From an uncultured Acidobacteriota bacterium (lineage in GTDB: Bacteria; Acidobacteriota; Terriglobia; Bryobacterales; Bryobacteraceae): a DNA stretch of 34,764 nucleotides. The stretch lies in assembly GCA_902826685.1 (NCBI GenBank), contig CADEFT010000028.1, positions 72,609 through 107,372 of the forward strand, written 5' to 3'. Positions 25,269-33,412 of the stretch are shown here, one piece after another (the stretch's first letter is position 1; every line of letters begins with the position of its first letter). Below the pieces are notes generated by a model. It did no database searches, was not told where the DNA came from, and saw only the letters and a program-made list of their open reading frames with translations. The position numbers were made by a program, and so were the translations under genes.

Positions 25269-26273
25269 GTGCCGCTACTGGCCGCATTGGCGCTTTGGGC
25301 GGTGGAGATCCAATACGTGGGCGGCGCCGTTCGCGTGACGCCGGGCGCGGGTGGATCCATCGAGGTCGTTACCGGCGATGCCGCCGATTCACCCGCCGTG
25401 CTTGGAGCCACGCGGACCGAAGGCGAGGCTTTGATCTTTGCGCCTCGCTTTCCGTTCCGCCCAGGCATCCGCGGCAAGGTGGTATTCCGTTCCGCCGCCG
25501 GTGTGGAGACGCGCCGCGAGTTCACGGTACCGGCGGCCGCCGCCCGTCCCGCCACGCGCTTGGAACAGGTGTATCCCACCGCTTCGGCCTTGCCCGAAAA
25601 TCAGCTGAAGTTGTATCTGCACTTCTCGGCGCCGATGTCTCGCGGCGAGGCGTATCGCCACATCCGCCTGCTCGACGGCTCGGGCGCCCAGGTGGAGTTG
25701 CCGTTTCTTGAATTGGACCAGGAATTGTGGGATGCCGCCGGACGGCGCCTGACGGTGTTTTTCGATCCTGGCCGCGTGAAACGCGAGGTGCTTCCGAACC
25801 GTGAAGTGGGCCAGCCGATGATGGCGGGCCGGAACTATACGCTGGCGATCGATGCGGCGTGGCCCGATGCGGAGGGTGCGCCGCTGATAGGTGAATTTCG
25901 CAAGCCGTTCACCGTCGTGGCCGCCGATCGCGCCCGCCCCTCGATGAGCCGGTGGCGGATCGAGGCGCCGGCCGCCGGTACGCGCGACCCGTTGAAAGTG
26001 GACCTGGGCGAGCCGTTCGACCACGCCCTGCTGCTGCGCGAACTGCACTTGGCCCATGTGAAAGGCGCGGCCGCGGCGGATCGCAACGAAACGCGCTGGC
26101 TCTTCACGCCTGATGAGCCGTGGGCCCCCGGCACGTATGAATTGACCGCCGCCACCGCGCTTGAGGATCTGGCCGGCAACCGGCTGGACCGTCTGTTCGA
26201 CGTCGACAAGTTCGATCGCATCGACAAGAACCCCAGGAGGGAAGTGAGGCGGCTGCGGTTTACGATTCGCTGA
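25269..26273 (+). CDS. Hypothetical protein with Ig-like (SbsA/Big_5-type) domains
   Basis: A 334-residue protein, starting at GTG 25269, 3 bases after the preceding stop. A hydrophobic N-terminus (LLAALALWAVEIQ) suggests export. Two stretches resemble bacterial Ig-like SbsA domains: TRLEQVYPTASALPENQLKL with FSAPMSRGEAYRHIRLLDG at residues 97-140, and DPLKVDLGEPFDHALLLREL followed by TRWLFTPDEPWAPGTYEL near 240-310. The typical ending motif TALEDLAGNRLDRLFDVD is present. Probably a secreted partner of the protein encoded just upstream. Its last 50 codons are copied in degraded form downstream. Confidence 0.75.
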   Translation: MPLLAALALWAVEIQYVGGAVRVTPGAGGSIEVVTGDAADSPAVLGATRTEGEALIFAPRFPFRPGIRGKVVFRSAAGVETRREFTVPAAAARPATRLEQVYPTASALPENQLKLYLHFSAPMSRGEAYRHIRLLDGSGAQVELPFLELDQELWDAAGRRLTVFFDPGRVKREVLPNREVGQPMMAGRNYTLAIDAAWPDAEGAPLIGEFRKPFTVVAADRARPSMSRWRIEAPAAGTRDPLKVDLGEPFDHALLLRELHLAHVKGAAAADRNETRWLFTPDEPWAPGTYELTAATALEDLAGNRLDRLFDVDKFDRIDKNPRREVRRLRFTIR

Positions 26274-26422
26274 ATCCGTCCGTTCGACGCCGACAGTTCT
26301 GCCGGTTGACGTTAGCTGATCCCACGTGGACCCGCCGCCCCATCGCTTGAGGAAACCTGCCGGCAACCGTCCGCTCGGCGCCGGCAAGTTAGATCGCATC
26401 GATGCGGACTACGATTCGCCGG
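26274..26422. repeat. Degenerate tandem copies of the preceding gene's 3' end
   Basis: This 149-base gap between convergent genes holds two eroded copies of the end of the Ig-like gene. The first, about 26276-26318, resembles CCGTCTGTTCGACGTCGAC (26189 on) as CCGTCCGTTCGACGCCGAC. The second runs from CTGATCCCACGTGGACCC at about 26317 to 26425. It keeps CGCTTGAGGA, CCGGCAACCG, GGCAAGTT, GATCGCATCGA and TACGATTCGC in the same order as the gene at 26109-26273, with blocks deleted. The stop codon of the TonB-type gene (26423-26425) sits at the end of this second copy. Confidence 0.8.
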
Positions 26423-29400
26423 CTACCATTCGAAGCGCATCCCCAGGCGTATGGTGCGCTGATCGTCCACCGCACTGGTGATCTGCATGAACGACGCCGT
26501 GCCCACGGTCGCCCCCGGATTGTTGAAGTGCGGCGTGTTGGACACGTTGAACGCCTCGGCGCGAAGCTGAGCCTTCAGACGTTCCTTCAACCGGAAGTCG
26601 CGGAACAGGCTCAAATCCATGTTGACGGCGCCGGGTCCGCGAAGCAGGTTGCGGCCGGTGGTGCCGAACCGCGCTTCGGTGACGCGGGCAAACGCGGTGG
26701 TGTCGAAGAACTGATTGAGATCGCCGATCTTCACCACGCTGGTCTTCACCTGGTCGGCGGTCTGCGTGTTGCCGGGCGCATTCAGCGAGCCGCCGTCGGC
26801 GCCCACGGTGAACGGCCGTCCGGAGTAGGATGCGAACACCCCGTTAACCTGCCAGCCGCCCAGCACGGCCGCGCTGACGCCGGAATTGGCCATCCCTTTG
26901 CCCTTGCCCATCGGCAGGTCGTAGACGAATGCCATCTGGAACATGTGGGGCGTATCGAAACCGGCCAGGGCGCGGTTGCGGCTGAGGTGTGGCAGATAGT
27001 TGAACGTCATGCCGGCCCAGCCGTCGTCGTCGGTCATATTAATCGCCTTCGACCACGTATAGGCGCCCTTGAGCAGCAGTCCGTTGGCCACGCGCCGGTT
27101 CACCGCCACCTGCAGCGAATGGTAGTTGGTGTTGGCGAATCCGCTCCAGTAAAGCGTGGAAGCGGTGCGGTTGAATCTGGCGGCGAAGGGACGGCCCGTG
27201 TTGCCGGCGTTGGGCGCGGCGGCGTTGGCTTCCCAATCGGCGAAGCTGCGGATGGTGGCGGTTCCCACGTAGCCCACCGAGGCGATGATGTCCTTCGGCA
27301 GCTTGCGCTCCACGATGAAATTCCAGCTCTGCACGTAGCCGCGTTCCACCGACTTGCCGGCGATGGTGCGCATCTGCGCCGTGCCCGGCAGCGGTATAGC
27401 GGCCAGGCTCGAATCGGGCCCGGTGAATTCGGGAATGCCCTGTTCGAGCGGCCGGAACGCCACGTAGGAATTGGGCGCCGTGAAATCCTGCGCGATCGTC
27501 AGGGGATAGAATCCGCGTAGCGGGCGCGCGAATGGCATGGGGTTGTAAGTGATGCCGTAGCCGGTGCGGACCACCGTGCTATCGCTCACACGCCAGGCGA
27601 TGCCCACGCGCGGCGCGAACATCTTGCGTCCAGTGGTGATGCCGAGGCCTTTCGGATTATTGCCGCGTCCGCCGCGCTGCACCAGGTTCGTGGTCTCATC
27701 CCACTGTTCGATGCCGCCGAAGCCGGAGCGCGTCATCAGCGGATAAAGCTCATACCGCACGCCGAGGTTTAACGTCAGGTTGCGGCTCACCTGCCAGCGG
27801 TCGCGGACGTACCATCCGAGCTGCCAGTTGAAGCCCACCATCTTTTCCCATTGCAGCGTCTTGCCCATCGTCTGCGGCAGGCCCAGCAGGAACGCCGCCT
27901 GCGCGTTGAACTGGTTGGTGGGTTGGCCCACCGTGCCGGTGACGGTCTGGTTGAAGTCGAAACGGCCGCGCGGGCCAAAGCCAATTTCCGGCTGCCAGTG
28001 GTTCAGCCAGTGGCGCACGCCCTCAAAGCCAAACCGGATTTCATGGCCCGACCGGATGAGGCTGAAGTTCTGCGTGCTGGTGTAGCTGGTGTCGTTATAG
28101 AAGTAAGGGTTCCAGGCCTCGGCGTTGCCCAGGTTGGTGTAGCCGCTGACCAGGAAGGCCGGCATCCCGCTTTCCCGCTCTCCGGCGCCATTGGTGCCGG
28201 GAATCTTGAGCACATCCAGTCCGATGTTGGTTCCGAAGTCGCGTGGAACGCCTTTGGACGTCGTGCGCGTCCAGCCGTAGGAGCTGTCCCAGAGGAACGT
28301 GGGCGTGAAGGTGTAGGTGACCCCAACGGTGCTCAACTGGGCAAACACCGTGGCGTCGCCGATACCGCCGTCGCAGATGCAGGGGCCGCCCGCGGCGCCC
28401 AGTCCGAAATCGCCCGTCACCAGCGCATCCATCGCGCTGTACTTGCCGAACATCGTCATCTTGCTCGACGGGTTGTAGTTGATCTTGACGTCGAAGTTGT
28501 CGCGGTTCATGTTCTGGCCGCCGGAGGTGAAGTAATTGGCGTTGAACCCCGGCTGGTTCGGCGCGGGCAGCAGGGCGTTCAATTGGCGCGCGATGGCGCT
28601 CTGGCGCGACAGCGGAACCATATTGCCCGCAAAGGCCATGCGGCCCATGCCATTGGCCTGGCCCGTCGCCGGATCGTAGATCACGGTACCGAGCCCGTCG
28701 AAATTGCCTGCTTTCTCCTGCGCGGTGGGCACCGTGTAGAGACGGCTGCGGTTCAGCCGTTCACGCACACCCTCCCAGCCGCCGAAAAAGAACAGCTTGT
28801 TCTTCACGATGGGACCGCCCGCGGTAAAGCCGGGAATCGTTACCAGGCTCTTCGGCGTCTTCGGACTGCGGAAGAAGAAATTCTTCGCCCCCAGCTTGCT
28901 GTTGTCGTGGAAGAAGAACGCCGAGCCATGGAATTCATTGGTGCCCGACTTGGTGGTCACGGTGGTCGCCGCTCCGCCCGCCATGCCCTGTTCGGCGTCG
29001 AAATTGTTGGTCGAGATGTTGACCGTTTCCACCGTCTCGGTGGGGGCGACGTAGGCGGTGTGGTGCGGAAGCCAGATGTGCACGGTCACCGCGCCGTCGA
29101 GTTTGGTGACGTTATTGTTGCGGTTGACTCCGTTCACGTTGGTGGTCAGCGCGCGGCCGGGCGTCGAGCCGGGCGAGTTCTGATAACGGCCGGGTGTGGC
29201 GCCGGGCGACAGATTGATCAGGCTCTGGTAGTTGCGGTAGCGCGGCAGCGGCATGTTCTGCACTTCCTTGGAGCCGAGCTCGACGTGTACGTCGGCCTTG
29301 TCGGTCTGCAGCGTCGCCGCCGACGCCTCCACCGTGATCTGTTCGGTGACCTGGCCGAGTTCGAGCGTCAGCGGCAGGCGATTCACCGTGTTGATCGAAA

Positions 29401-29686
29401 TCGCCACGCCGGTCTGGGCGAGCTGCCGGAATCCCTTGGCCGAAGCTTTCAGCTCATACGAGCCGGCCGGAACGTTCTGGAAGAAGTAGCGGCCTTCGGA
29501 ATCGGAGGCCGATTCACGAGTCAGGCCGGTGCTCTGATTGGTGATGGTAACCGCGGCGCCCGGAACGGGGGCGTTGCTTTGATCGGAAACGGTTCCTACC
29601 AGCGAACCGTAGAGGACCTGCGCCTCCGCCACGGCGGAACTCAGGCTGAGAACGAAACAAATAGACGCAACTTGACGAAGCTGCAA
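26423..29686 (-). CDS. TonB-dependent receptor-like protein with carboxypeptidase-regulatory domain
   Basis: A 1087-residue outer-membrane protein of the type abundant in Acidobacteria. Signal peptide ASICFVLSLSSAVAEAQ, then an N-terminal carboxypeptidase-regulatory domain (GTVSDQSNAPVPGAAVTI, SDSEGRYFFQNVPAGSYEL) and an incomplete plug-like region (NMPLPRYRNYQSLINLSPG, VNGVNRNNNVTKLDGAVT, TTKSGTNEFHGSAFFF). The rest is amphipathic strands of a large barrel, closing in an aromatic C-terminus, MRFEW. No clear TonB box is seen. Substrate unknown, but polysaccharide or peptide uptake is typical. The start is TTG at 29686, with AGGAGG 7 bases upstream. It is divergent from the second receptor at 30205. 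Confidence 0.9.
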   Translation of the reverse strand: MQLRQVASICFVLSLSSAVAEAQVLYGSLVGTVSDQSNAPVPGAAVTITNQSTGLTRESASDSEGRYFFQNVPAGSYELKASAKGFRQLAQTGVAISINTVNRLPLTLELGQVTEQITVEASAATLQTDKADVHVELGSKEVQNMPLPRYRNYQSLINLSPGATPGRYQNSPGSTPGRALTTNVNGVNRNNNVTKLDGAVTVHIWLPHHTAYVAPTETVETVNISTNNFDAEQGMAGGAATTVTTKSGTNEFHGSAFFFHDNSKLGAKNFFFRSPKTPKSLVTIPGFTAGGPIVKNKLFFFGGWEGVRERLNRSRLYTVPTAQEKAGNFDGLGTVIYDPATGQANGMGRMAFAGNMVPLSRQSAIARQLNALLPAPNQPGFNANYFTSGGQNMNRDNFDVKINYNPSSKMTMFGKYSAMDALVTGDFGLGAAGGPCICDGGIGDATVFAQLSTVGVTYTFTPTFLWDSSYGWTRTTSKGVPRDFGTNIGLDVLKIPGTNGAGERESGMPAFLVSGYTNLGNAEAWNPYFYNDTSYTSTQNFSLIRSGHEIRFGFEGVRHWLNHWQPEIGFGPRGRFDFNQTVTGTVGQPTNQFNAQAAFLLGLPQTMGKTLQWEKMVGFNWQLGWYVRDRWQVSRNLTLNLGVRYELYPLMTRSGFGGIEQWDETTNLVQRGGRGNNPKGLGITTGRKMFAPRVGIAWRVSDSTVVRTGYGITYNPMPFARPLRGFYPLTIAQDFTAPNSYVAFRPLEQGIPEFTGPDSSLAAIPLPGTAQMRTIAGKSVERGYVQSWNFIVERKLPKDIIASVGYVGTATIRSFADWEANAAAPNAGNTGRPFAARFNRTASTLYWSGFANTNYHSLQVAVNRRVANGLLLKGAYTWSKAINMTDDDGWAGMTFNYLPHLSRNRALAGFDTPHMFQMAFVYDLPMGKGKGMANSGVSAAVLGGWQVNGVFASYSGRPFTVGADGGSLNAPGNTQTADQVKTSVVKIGDLNQFFDTTAFARVTEARFGTTGRNLLRGPGAVNMDLSLFRDFRLKERLKAQLRAEAFNVSNTPHFNNPGATVGTASFMQITSAVDDQRTIRLGMRFEW

Positions 29687-29714
29687 ACTGCACCTCCTGC
29701 AAACGAGAGAATGA

Positions 29715-30120
29715 GGCCGTCTGACGCAACGGGGTGAAGACTTCTTTCTACCTTACAACAACCCGGGAGAGGGGCTGCATCCACCCCCGGTTGAATTCAG
29801 TCAACAGGGGCCGCTCACCGAGCGCAACGTGTCGCTGTCGATGGCGGTGGAAGCCGCGCAGGCGGCGGTGGACAAGTGCCGCGCCGACGGGTTTCGCGTC
29901 GCGGTGGTGGTGCTGGACCATGCCGGCGCCATCAAGGCGGCGCTGCGGGACGACGGCACGAGTCCGCACACCGTCGATACGGCGCGGAAGAAGGCGTTCA
30001 CCTCGCCGGCCTTCCGGATTCCGAGTGCGTACTTCATCCAACGCAGTGAATCGAATCCGGGGCTGCGGGCGATTGAGGGCACGATCGCGCTCGGCGGCGG
30101 GCTTCCGGTTCGATCCGGTT
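29715..30120 (+). pseudogene. Remnant of a GlcG/HbpS-family heme-binding-type gene
   Basis: This 406-base stretch between the two receptor genes encodes a truncated GlcG/HbpS-like domain: NVSLSMAVEAAQAAVDKCR, then RVAVVVLDHAGAIKAAL, VDTARKKAFTSPAFR, and GTIALGGGLPV. The family normally continues with a glycine-rich GAIGVSG strand and the C-terminal helix, and this part is missing: the sequence changes to unrelated codons after GGLPVRSG. The open frame begins after a TGA at 29712-29714 with no ATG before 29841, although the upstream codons (PGEGLHPPPVEFSQQGPLTE) still look like protein. It has lost its start and its end, so I call it a pseudogene. A GTG at 29829 could give a shorter product. 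Confidence 0.65.
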
Positions 30121-30204
30121 GTAGCGGCAGGCCGTACTCTCGCCTCCCGGCAATTCGGGTAGACTCGATCCACCGTCTAAAGCTACGGCGGGAGGGAGGG
30201 TTCG

Positions 30205-33200
30205 ATGCGGCTCTGCACACTGCTTCTGACAATACTGCCGGCCTTGCTCGCGCAGGTCGATACAGCCACCATCACCGGTGTCGTCACCGATCCAACAGGC
30301 GCGGCCGTGGCGGGCGCGCGGATCCGCGCCATCAGCCGGACCACCGGCCTCGACTACCGCGCCACCAGCGCCGAATCGGGCGTCTACGTGCTGACGGCGC
30401 TGCCCATTGGCTCCTACGATTTCGAGGCCTCGGGCGACGGCTTCCAAACGGTGCGCCGGCGGGAGGTCACGTTGAACGCCGGGACGCGGGCCAAGATCGA
30501 CGTTCAGATGGTGCTCGGCCAGGTGGCCGAAGTGATCGAAGTCACCGGACAGATTCCTCTGCTCGAAGCGGAGACTTCGAATCTCGGGCAGGTGATCGAG
30601 AATCGCACGATCACGCAAATGCCGCTCAACGGACGCAACTATCAGGATCTGGCGGTTCTGTCGGTGGGCGTGCTGCCGTCGCGCACGCAGAACTTTGTGG
30701 AGGACGCCTTCAGCGCCAATGGCGCCAGTCACGATCAGAACGTCTTCACCCTCGACGGGGCCGATAACAACAACTACTTCAGCGGCATCGTGGTGGCCTC
30801 GAATCAGGCGGTGAAGCCGTCGATCGACGCCATCCAGGAGTTCAAGCTCGAAACTCACAACTACGGCGCCGAGTTTGGCCGCGGCGGCGGCGCGGTGGTG
30901 CAGGTGACCACGAAATCCGGCACCAACGAAGTGCATGGCACGCTGTTCGAATTTCTTCGCAACGACAAACTGGACGCCAACAATTTCTTCAACAGCGGCC
31001 GGCCGAAACCCGCTTACCGCCAGAATCAGTACGGCGGAACGCTGGGCGGCCCCATCAGGCGCGACAGCCTCTTTTACTTCGGCAGCTTTGAAGGCACCAA
31101 CATTCGCGAGAAGCTGACACGCTTGAGCACCGTGCCCCTGCCCGGGCAGGTTGCCGGGAACTTCGCGGGCCTGCCCACGATCGCCGACCCAGCCACGCAG
31201 GCCGCCAACGGAAGCCGCACACCATTTCCGGACAACGCCATTCCAACCGCCCGTTTCGACCCCGTCGCGCTACAGGTTCTTCGCCTCTATCCGGCGCCGA
31301 ACCGCCCTGGCACGCAGAACTATCTGTTCAACTCGCCGCGCAATCTGAACTCCTACAAGTACGACGGCAAGGCCGATTGGAGGATCTCGAGCTACGACAC
31401 GCTATTTGTCCGCTTCAGCATCCTCGACTGGGTTCGTCTCGAGCCAGGCAGCCTTCCCATGCCCGCCAGCGGCGGCGACACCAACCTGCGCACCTCCGAC
31501 GCCAAGACGGGCGTGCTGAACTGGACCCGCGTCTTCAAGAACGGCTCGATGGTCAACGAGGCGCGCCTGGCGTACAACCGGCTGGTGGGAACCATCAACA
31601 CTCCCAACACCGAGCCGCTCTGGAAACAGTTCGGCTTCAAGGGCACTTTCGACCGCGCCGATATCAATGGCGTTCCGCTCTTCCAGCCAGCCGGCTACCG
31701 CAACATCGGCGACCGCAGCTTCGCTCCCGATCCGCGCAAGCAGGATGTGCGCCAGTTTGTCGATACCTTTTCCTGGAATCGCGGAAGGCACGCCGTCAAG
31801 ATGGGAGCCAATATCCGCAACACGATCCAATACACCGGCATCACCAACTTCGCGCGCGGTGTGTATTCGTTCAACGGCCAGTTCACACGTACGGTGGCCG
31901 GCACGCAAACCGGAGGCGATTCGATCGCCGATACGCTGCTCGGTCTCACCAGCACCGCTCAGCTCAGCGCCGTGCTCGACAATCGCCGCCATAACCTGTC
32001 GCATGAGTTTTTCGTTCAGGACAATTGGAAGATCACGCCCACGCTCACTCTGAACCTGGGCGTGCGGTATGAGTATCAAGCGCCCTATGTCGAGCAGAAC
32101 GACCGCGTCGCCAACTTCGTGATCGACCCGGGCGATAGCGCGTTCGGGACAATCATCTTCCCGCGTGGCGATAGCGTGGAACAACGCTCCTTCCGCCGCC
32201 GCGATCTCAACAACCTCGCGCCGCGCGTGGGCTTTGCCTATCAGGCGGGCAAGAAGACCGTCATTCGCGGCGGGTATGGACTCTTCTACCTCGGCACGTT
32301 CTCGCTGCCCACCGGCGCCACGCCCGACTACAACCCGCCGTTCTACCTGCAAGTGAACATTCCCACGCAAGCCGCGGCGGCGGCATCGGCCCACGTCATC
32401 CGCGACGGCTTCTCAGCGAGCGCTCTCAATCCATCGGTTCTCGATGGCCGCTCGCTCGCCGCCATCTGGCCGTATCCATGGTCCGATGGCACGATGAACC
32501 AGTGGAACCTCAACGTGCAGCATTCGCTGCCCTGGAACTCGCTGGTGTCGTTCGCCTACGTCGGGTCCAACACCGTCCACGGCATGATCAACGGCATCGA
32601 CATTAACCAACCCGTTCCAGGAGCGGGCGCTAACAATCCGCGGCGGCAGTTCACCCGCTTTGCCGACATCCTTATGTCCGTGCCGCTCGGTGGTGCGAAT
32701 TATCAGGGACTGGAAGCGAAATTCGAGCGCCGGTTCAGCGGCGGTTTCTCGATTCTGGCGGGCCACACCTTCAGCAAGACGCTCGAAGGGCAGACCGGCC
32801 AACTCACCAGCGTGCTCGCCACCGAAAAGCGGCTCTCCATCCAACATCTGCCGCACCGCTTCTTTACCGCCGCGGTTTGGGATCTTCCCTTCGGCGCCGG
32901 GCGCAAATGGATCTCCGGCGGCGGCATCTCGCACATCGTGGGCGGGTGGCAGATTTCGCCGATCTTCGAGGCTCAGCGCGGCCTGCCCTACACGCCCACG
33001 GTGAACGGCAATCCGGCCAACACGACCGGCGCGCTGCGCCCCAATCGCGTCCGCGATGGAAACCTCGATCGCGGCGTCCGCTCCCCCGACCGGTGGTTCG
33101 ACCCCACGGCGTTCACCGTGCCGGCCGCCTTCACGCTCGGCAACTCCGCCGCCAACGTCCTCGAAGGTCCCGGACTGATAAACCTCGACGTCTCCATTGC

Positions 33201-33381
33201 GCGCACGTTCCGGCTCGGCGAGCGGTTCTCGCTCAACTTCCGGTCGGAATTTTTCAATCTATTCAACGACGCGCATTTCCTGTTTCCGAACGCCGTGGTG
33301 AACACCGCCCCGGCGGGCACGATCTCGGAAACGTCGAGCTCGGCGCGGCAGATTCAGTTCGGGTTGAAGCTGGTATTTTGA
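30205..33381 (+). CDS. TonB-dependent receptor-like protein with carboxypeptidase-regulatory domain
   Basis: A 1058-residue outer-membrane protein, paralogous in layout to the one at 26423-29686. Signal peptide LCTLLLTILPALLAQ; carboxypeptidase-regulatory domain (ITGVVTDPTGAAVAGARI, SAESGVYVLTALPIGSYDF); plug-like region (QMPLNGRNYQDLAVLSVG, FTLDGADNNNYFSG, TTKSGTNEVHGTLFEFLRN, GGTLGGPIRRDSLFYFGSFE); then barrel strands, ending in FGLKLVF. The start is well supported by GGGAGGGAGGG 8 bases before ATG 30205. The DUF1587/1592 gene follows 31 bases after the stop, so the two are probably one transcript, as is common for acidobacterial receptors with a neighbouring partner. Confidence 0.92.
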   Translation: MRLCTLLLTILPALLAQVDTATITGVVTDPTGAAVAGARIRAISRTTGLDYRATSAESGVYVLTALPIGSYDFEASGDGFQTVRRREVTLNAGTRAKIDVQMVLGQVAEVIEVTGQIPLLEAETSNLGQVIENRTITQMPLNGRNYQDLAVLSVGVLPSRTQNFVEDAFSANGASHDQNVFTLDGADNNNYFSGIVVASNQAVKPSIDAIQEFKLETHNYGAEFGRGGGAVVQVTTKSGTNEVHGTLFEFLRNDKLDANNFFNSGRPKPAYRQNQYGGTLGGPIRRDSLFYFGSFEGTNIREKLTRLSTVPLPGQVAGNFAGLPTIADPATQAANGSRTPFPDNAIPTARFDPVALQVLRLYPAPNRPGTQNYLFNSPRNLNSYKYDGKADWRISSYDTLFVRFSILDWVRLEPGSLPMPASGGDTNLRTSDAKTGVLNWTRVFKNGSMVNEARLAYNRLVGTINTPNTEPLWKQFGFKGTFDRADINGVPLFQPAGYRNIGDRSFAPDPRKQDVRQFVDTFSWNRGRHAVKMGANIRNTIQYTGITNFARGVYSFNGQFTRTVAGTQTGGDSIADTLLGLTSTAQLSAVLDNRRHNLSHEFFVQDNWKITPTLTLNLGVRYEYQAPYVEQNDRVANFVIDPGDSAFGTIIFPRGDSVEQRSFRRRDLNNLAPRVGFAYQAGKKTVIRGGYGLFYLGTFSLPTGATPDYNPPFYLQVNIPTQAAAAASAHVIRDGFSASALNPSVLDGRSLAAIWPYPWSDGTMNQWNLNVQHSLPWNSLVSFAYVGSNTVHGMINGIDINQPVPGAGANNPRRQFTRFADILMSVPLGGANYQGLEAKFERRFSGGFSILAGHTFSKTLEGQTGQLTSVLATEKRLSIQHLPHRFFTAAVWDLPFGAGRKWISGGGISHIVGGWQISPIFEAQRGLPYTPTVNGNPANTTGALRPNRVRDGNLDRGVRSPDRWFDPTAFTVPAAFTLGNSAANVLEGPGLINLDVSIARTFRLGERFSLNFRSEFFNLFNDAHFLFPNAVVNTAPAGTISETSSSARQIQFGLKLVF

Positions 33382-33412
33382 AAGCCGTCACAATGATATA
33401 GTGAGCGCAGAG

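Noticed and set aside
27851..29737. A 628-codon plus-strand open frame
   Set aside because: It is the antisense of the TonB-type receptor. Long antisense frames are common in GC-rich genes, and this one has no domain or signal peptide.
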